Shown here piece after piece: positions 60,301 through 64,000 of a stretch of DNA of 64,000 nt. Position numbers and translations under genes: made by a program. The notes below the pieces were generated by a model. That model ran no database searches and was not told the DNA's origin. It saw only the letters and a program-made list of their open reading frames with translations. Position 1 is the first letter of the stretch. Each line of letters begins with the position of its first letter. Source of the DNA: Ferruginibacter sp. (GTDB taxonomy: Bacteria > Bacteroidota > Bacteroidia > Chitinophagales > Chitinophagaceae); contig JABFRP010000002.1 in assembly GCA_013141115.1 (NCBI GenBank), positions 1,290,647-1,354,646 of the forward strand. Direction: 5' to 3'.

Positions 60301-61933
60301 TAACTATGTCATTGTTACCTAAATTAACAGATGCAAAACTGATGGAATTTGTTCCAACAGTTACTCCATTTATTTTCCATTGAAAAATTGGTGCTGCGCC
60401 TCCATTACTAATTGTGGCTACAAATGTTGCACTACATTGATTAGAAGAAGTTGCGGCAATAGAAATAGTTGGTGTAGGCGGAATACCACCTATGGATTGT
60501 TTTACAATAATTGTTGGTACACCAGTATTTGTATTAGGGCAAACAGAAGTAACCCTTATTTGAAAATACTCGGTTACATTACAGTTAGGATTATGACTTA
60601 TTTGCGCAAAATTGATAGGATTATTATAAGTACCAACTAGTGTAAATGGTCCGGTTGTGGTGTTTCTATACTCTATTCTGGTAGGGTTTGTATTTGCTGT
60701 CCAGTTTACTATTAGCTGGCTGCCATTATCAGTTACCGCTACAGCCGGTGTTACTAAGGTTTCGCAAATATTATAGTTACAAGGCATAATACAAGCGCCT
60801 CCGCTGCCTGCAATTCTATTATTAACTGTTGAGATAGATTCGGGAGCCCAAGTAGTAGCATTATTCACGGAAGGATTCATGATAAATCCTGATGTGTGAC
60901 CACAGCCAAAATTATGACCTATTTCGTGTGCAATTAAACAGCGCATATTGTCAATTGTGCCTCCATATTCCCGAATTACATTAGTATTAAAACCGTTTGT
61001 AGCACAAGTAGTATTAACCCAGGCAAATCCTACTGGCTGGAAAACACCCCCTTGTGTATACCAATAAGAAGCATCATCAAATGGCTTAGTAAAACCCGTA
61101 GGAGCCCAAGCCGTAAATAAGTTTAGGTTTGCGGCAATGTCAGGATTAAAAACCCATGGATTAACTTGAGGGCTTGTAAAAATTAATATCTCCGATATTT
61201 TGTAGTACAGATCATCAGTAAAAACGCCTACATAATTTCCTTCAACCAAATTCATTATTGATAAAATATAATTTGAAGTTTGGTCTATACTACTGCCATG
61301 ATTAAGAAACGTAGAGTAATCTACCGCAATAGCATAATCTATAACCCTGCAAATGCCATTTGTAATTTGGTTTACACCTCTTTCTGGTAATTCAATATTA
61401 TTTTTATACTCATTAACTGTTTCTGTTCCACATGTTACTTCCGTTTTTATTTCATCTTTTGTATTATAGATAATAACCAGGTCGCTTTCTGCTTCTTTAA
61501 CAAAATTACAAACCTGTTCAATAGCAAAATTTTCGTTGTCAATTGTAAAACTACCCAATATAAAGTTTTTTGCAACAGAAATTCGGCATTCATTTTTTGC
61601 TCTCTTTACTGTATTAAAATGAAGGAGTGAAGCATCTTTGGAAAATTGGTTGCCATTAGCTGTTATTACAAAATCGGGTTTGGTTAGCCGATTATTATTC
61701 TCAACAATAAATGATAAAATGCTGTCTGCTAAGTGAATTTGCAAGTTTCTGATTTCGGCACTTAAGCTGTTAGTTAAATCTACTTTCCATAGTTCAAACT
61801 TATGAAACTTACCACTAAGGACACTTTTATCAAAGCTGACTTTTTCAAACTGGATAACATTATCATGATTTTGACCAAATACTACAAAAGAAAAAAATAT
61901 TTGAAATAAGCAAAAGAGTAAACGTTTATTCAT
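57323..61933 (-). CDS. T9SS-exported multidomain metalloprotease (reprolysin/M12-like)
   Basis: This 1536-residue exported protein has a leader (KRLLFCLFQIFFSFVVFGQ). The metalloprotease domain (about 190-380) holds the extended zinc motif HEIGHNFGCGH (336-346) with the Met-turn FIMNPS (Met352). It resembles M12-type metzincins. An FN3-like domain, then Ig-like repeats (about 480-640), a PKD domain (YSWDFGDGVTSALANPVHTY, about 683) and a LamG-like domain (about 750-930) follow. Five more Ig-like repeats lead to a partial one and a T9SS type A sorting domain (IYPNPADNILYAQS ... TKFIKQ). Each Ig-like repeat has C.....TF.AT ... YQWK.NGVN.G ... VTC ... C.T. It should be a secreted protease that binds polymers or proteins. 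Confidence 0.88.
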   Translation of the reverse strand: MNKRLLFCLFQIFFSFVVFGQNHDNVIQFEKVSFDKSVLSGKFHKFELWKVDLTNSLSAEIRNLQIHLADSILSFIVENNNRLTKPDFVITANGNQFSKDASLLHFNTVKRAKNECRISVAKNFILGSFTIDNENFAIEQVCNFVKEAESDLVIIYNTKDEIKTEVTCGTETVNEYKNNIELPERGVNQITNGICRVIDYAIAVDYSTFLNHGSSIDQTSNYILSIMNLVEGNYVGVFTDDLYYKISEILIFTSPQVNPWVFNPDIAANLNLFTAWAPTGFTKPFDDASYWYTQGGVFQPVGFAWVNTTCATNGFNTNVIREYGGTIDNMRCLIAHEIGHNFGCGHTSGFIMNPSVNNATTWAPESISTVNNRIAGSGGACIMPCNYNICETLVTPAVAVTDNGSQLIVNWTANTNPTRIEYRNTTTGPFTLVGTYNNPINFAQISHNPNCNVTEYFQIRVTSVCPNTNTGVPTIIVKQSIGGIPPTPTISIAATSSNQCSATFVATISNGGAAPIFQWKINGVTVGTNSISFASVNLGNNDIVSCSLTSSLSCVTANNISSNAITFQGPTPTIAIVANSTIFCGGANATFNATTTNAGSSPIYQWKVNGVNVGINANSYSTITLNHNDVVTCVLTSSITCVTANNITSNSITVNLAAPISNYSFIKIGLTVNFSNLSTCAAIYSWDFGDGVTSALANPVHTYAANGMYNVCLTVTNVNGTNQKCLQIPIFNSWTDNMNGTTNGASNLVTYQNTYCDGESYFNGTLAAFNDYPVIRYDKQVWLPKQGTIEMLVKVQNGYTSFGGNSTTSATIFAVDSNGLTKSSFIVGYSNGNVSFRRFNTTTQTFTDVTATATPFRFNEWHVVSVSYGSIGTIIKVDGITYATNTTANFQLNDGHGFLGGANFQDAANWWGIYGFKGLVDKFRVSYSQSDWQLTLANQPPTAAVSASANNICLGTSVTFTATTNAPTANYQWKKNGVNVGSNIPTYTDNSLTNGNTVTCVITALSGCFSTPTGSSNTITMVVNTPAVPVTTITASVNNICPGTSVTFTATTNAPTANYQWKKNGVNVGTNTTTYADNALLNNDQVSCVVSATSGCFITNATASNNITINVVAPLTPVISIAATRTNPCAGENVVFTSTPVNGGATPSYQWKRNGNNVATGSTYSTTGLVNGDIITCVLTTSLNCVTSSMANSNSLTIAVRSVLTPVLNITATATTICANSSITFTAVTNIVNPVYQWKINGINSGTNSNNLSISTLNNNDIISCSVTAPPTDCYTAYNVNSNSIAVTVRPLLTPAIAINSNDADNTLCEGQPIIFTAIAANAGSMPVYQWKKNGVNAGSNSAYFTLSSPSDNDEISCIITSNESCLISNNIESNKIRLEVIKVNPVITQNGYSLTVNPKRPTASWQWYKDGQPIIGANSSAYSATVFGNYTVKETYKTCVAISAAISLNPFVNGSTEDVRIYPNPADNILYAQSRSPGIIIKSVNIYDESGRLMQHQVFSNTNLIQLNISALSSSIYIAVFETNGNTVKTKFIKQ

Positions 61934-61938
61934 AACTG

Positions 61939-61954
61939 TTGATTAATTAATCAA
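61939..61954. repeat. 16-bp perfect palindrome in the divergent promoter region
   Basis: The sequence ttgattaattaatcaa lies 5 bases from the metalloprotease start codon, in the 121-base gap to the propeller sensor. It could be a regulator-binding site or just an AT-rich palindrome. Confidence 0.4.
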
Positions 61955-62054
61955 ATAAAAAACATAAACAACTATGCGAACAACATTTTTTCACCAAACC
62001 CCCAAATCCCAACACGAAACAGATTTTCCATAAACTTCTTTTCGCTATTTTTAA

Positions 62055-64000
62055 ATGGTGAAATATTTGCTGGTTTTTATTGTACTCCTACTCAACGGCA
62101 TCGCCTATGGCCAAAATACTTTTCCGGCAGGTGTTGCCAATACTTATACTTTGGGTGAAAAAGAAGGGTATAACGGTTTTAATTATGCCGCTATATACCA
62201 TGCTCCATCAGGCAAAGTATATACAAGAACGTACTATGGCGAAATAGCCATACACGGCAATAACTACAGTATTCCATTGCCTTCTATTTCTTTAGAAGGC
62301 ACACAGGCGGGGTACTTTTATGAAGTAAATGAAAAAGAAATCTGGTACTACGATTCTAAAAGAATTGCTGTTATCCGTAATGATACCGTACAACGCATTA
62401 TCCGCCTGCCGGAAGAAACTTTTTTTTATTCCGAATTCAACAAATCCCTTATTTACGTTTACAATAGAAAGGGCTATATTGATATCTATACCTTTTCAGG
62501 AAATGAATTGGTTAAAAAATCTTCTTACCCGGCGTTAACAGCAAAGTTTTTCAATGCCATTTATCGCTTCGGTAAAAATATTTATACTGCCGCAGTTGAA
62601 GGCGACTCCCTATTGATATATGAGCTAACACCTGAAACATTCCATTTTAAGCAAGTGGCTGTATATGCCACAGGCAAGGCAATTATTGTGCAATTTATAG
62701 ATGCCCGCAATTTGATAGTACAACTTACAGATACTAAAACAACAACCTTTTGTGTTATAGAAAATGGCACACTTAAAAAACCACTTGAAGGCGAAAAATT
62801 AAATAATATTTTTCCACTTAACACTGACTGCTATCCTTACGGATTAAAAAAAATGGGTGATAAATACAAACAGATTTTTAGCGTTACGCAACCAGAAGAA
62901 AACAACCCTGTTTTTATTTCGCAGGATAACCCAAACCTGGTTGGTACAGAAAAACAATATGGTTCGTTTTACGCCAGCACGGGTAATAAACCTTTGCGCA
63001 TTTTTACCACTGTAAAAAAATATCCTTATATATTCCACAATAGCAGCGCCAATTCCATTTTTTCGCTCCAGCAAGATTATACCGGAGATATTTGGGCAGG
63101 CAGTTACAACGGCGGTATTTCCATTATTCATGATAATGTGGCAAGCCCGGTACCCAGTATAAAAAAAAGGATAACCAACGGCGGCTCTTCTTTTAAAAAA
63201 AATATGTACCTGATAGATGAGGGAATAGGAGGCGGATTATTTCGTGTTGATAAAAACGGGAACAATAATAAGCTTACTCAGGATGTGTTTGGCTTTTACA
63301 CTTACATTTCAAAAAATGGCAACTATTTTTACCTCGGCACTGGTGGTTACAATGGATTGTGGCAAACAACTACTGCCCAAATAGAAACTGGTAAACCCAA
63401 TTGGCATAAAATAGACAGCAGCAAAGGTGCCAATCTTTTAAACATTTTAACTATTACAGAAGATACACTTGGCCGCATTTGGTGTGGCCACCCAAAAAGA
63501 GGAATTCTTATTTACTATCCAGAAAAAGATATTGTTAAAACATGGTTAACAGATAAAAACGAAAGTCCCTTTGGTGCTTTTTCTTCTATCAGCGATACTA
63601 AAGGTACTGTATGGATGGGTAGTGGCGCAAACGGCCTTTGGTATTATAACGATTATAACAAAGAACCCTCGCCTCTTAACTGCAAAAGGATTAATCATCC
63701 CTTGTTGGCAAATAGTAAATCAATCACGGCCCTTACTCAATACAACAACTGGCTTGTTATTAGCGGTTACGATAAAATAATGTTGCTTAACCTGGATTCT
63801 TTTTATCAAAAAAATAAAATCATTCTCCGTTATCTTAACCCACAGGAAGCTGGCTTTACCTCATTTACTGAACAAAACACTTTACTAACTTCTAAAAAAG
63901 ACAGTACGGTTTGGTTTAGTACCAGCGATATGTTGTATCAATGGAATGTAAAAAAATGGTTAGGCTTACCTGCCTATAAAGTAACTGCTACTGTTTTTGT
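62055..64000 (+). CDS. Second propeller-type sensor, 3' end outside window
   Basis: An open frame from ATG 62055 runs off the window with at least 648 residues. It has a leader (KYLLVFIVLLLNGIAYGQ) and propeller-like blades, for example GDIWAGSYNGGISII, GRIWCGHPKRGILIYY and GTVWMGSGANGLWYY. This is the same two-component propeller architecture as the kinase at 39174. A kinase or other output domain would lie beyond the window. It is divergent from the metalloprotease gene with only 121 bases between the starts, the same pattern as kinase 1 and the secreted-protein run. Confidence 0.8.
   Translation, partial: MVKYLLVFIVLLLNGIAYGQNTFPAGVANTYTLGEKEGYNGFNYAAIYHAPSGKVYTRTYYGEIAIHGNNYSIPLPSISLEGTQAGYFYEVNEKEIWYYDSKRIAVIRNDTVQRIIRLPEETFFYSEFNKSLIYVYNRKGYIDIYTFSGNELVKKSSYPALTAKFFNAIYRFGKNIYTAAVEGDSLLIYELTPETFHFKQVAVYATGKAIIVQFIDARNLIVQLTDTKTTTFCVIENGTLKKPLEGEKLNNIFPLNTDCYPYGLKKMGDKYKQIFSVTQPEENNPVFISQDNPNLVGTEKQYGSFYASTGNKPLRIFTTVKKYPYIFHNSSANSIFSLQQDYTGDIWAGSYNGGISIIHDNVASPVPSIKKRITNGGSSFKKNMYLIDEGIGGGLFRVDKNGNNNKLTQDVFGFYTYISKNGNYFYLGTGGYNGLWQTTTAQIETGKPNWHKIDSSKGANLLNILTITEDTLGRIWCGHPKRGILIYYPEKDIVKTWLTDKNESPFGAFSSISDTKGTVWMGSGANGLWYYNDYNKEPSPLNCKRINHPLLANSKSITALTQYNNWLVISGYDKIMLLNLDSFYQKNKIILRYLNPQEAGFTSFTEQNTLLTSKKDSTVWFSTSDMLYQWNVKKWLGLPAYKVTATVF

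Overview
The window looks like chromosomal DNA of a Bacteroidota bacterium, most likely a member of or relative of the Chitinophagaceae. This rests on AT-rich sequence, several proteins with C-terminal type IX secretion (T9SS) sorting domains, two-component sensors built on seven-bladed 'reg_prop' propellers, many Bacteroidota-type secreted or lipoprotein leaders, -7 promoter motifs of the TAnnTTTG kind, and RHS core fragments of the YPFGM type. Taxonomy is inferred from these features only.

Layout. Bases 1-3300 hold the end of a thioredoxin-like gene, a parvulin-type periplasmic foldase and an outer-membrane beta-barrel protein. Bases 3400-9400 form an accessory island. It has an orphan RHS core fragment with a toxin-like tip and a putative immunity gene. 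It also has a graveyard of toxin-tip and immunity remnants (Imm35-like twice, Imm42-like once), two REP-associated tyrosine transposases (RAYTs), several families of hairpin-forming repeats and two recent duplications. Bases 9400-14000 are housekeeping genes: metF, an lptB homologue with an unusual C-terminal extension, a GH3 family enzyme and fabG. Bases 14100-18900 encode a small anchored protein and a type I secretion-like set (ABC protein, HlyD adaptor, TolC channel) in which the ABC protein has lost most catalytic motifs. Bases 18900-27200 are an inorganic-carbon locus: sulP, beta-carbonic anhydrase, dabA and dabB on the minus strand, with a second beta-carbonic anhydrase divergent from them. 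An enoyl-CoA hydratase family gene follows.

Bases 28100-38900 are a minus-strand block of secreted proteins. They include a 1195-residue T9SS protein with 13 internal repeats and a tightly packed run of small exported proteins, one of which is broken by a frameshift. This block is divergent from a propeller histidine kinase and LytTR response regulator at 39174-43008, which are obvious candidates for controlling it. Bases 43000-49600 carry paaZ, a Fic/Doc-type toxin-antitoxin pair, a DinB-like protein, adk, a lipoprotein MsrB and an S9 family peptidase. Bases 49600-57200 carry two DUF3857/transglutaminase-like proteins (one catalytically intact, one degenerate) and a large sortilin/BNR propeller protein. 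Bases 57300-64000 carry a multidomain T9SS-exported metalloprotease, divergent from a second propeller sensor that runs off the window.

No rRNA, tRNA or CRISPR array was recognised by eye. The strongest candidates for something unusual are the RAYT and repeat-rich toxin/immunity island, the degenerate ABC protein of the type I secretion set, the complete DAB-SulP-carbonic anhydrase locus with a terminator-like hairpin just before dabA, and the intact/degenerate transglutaminase pair.
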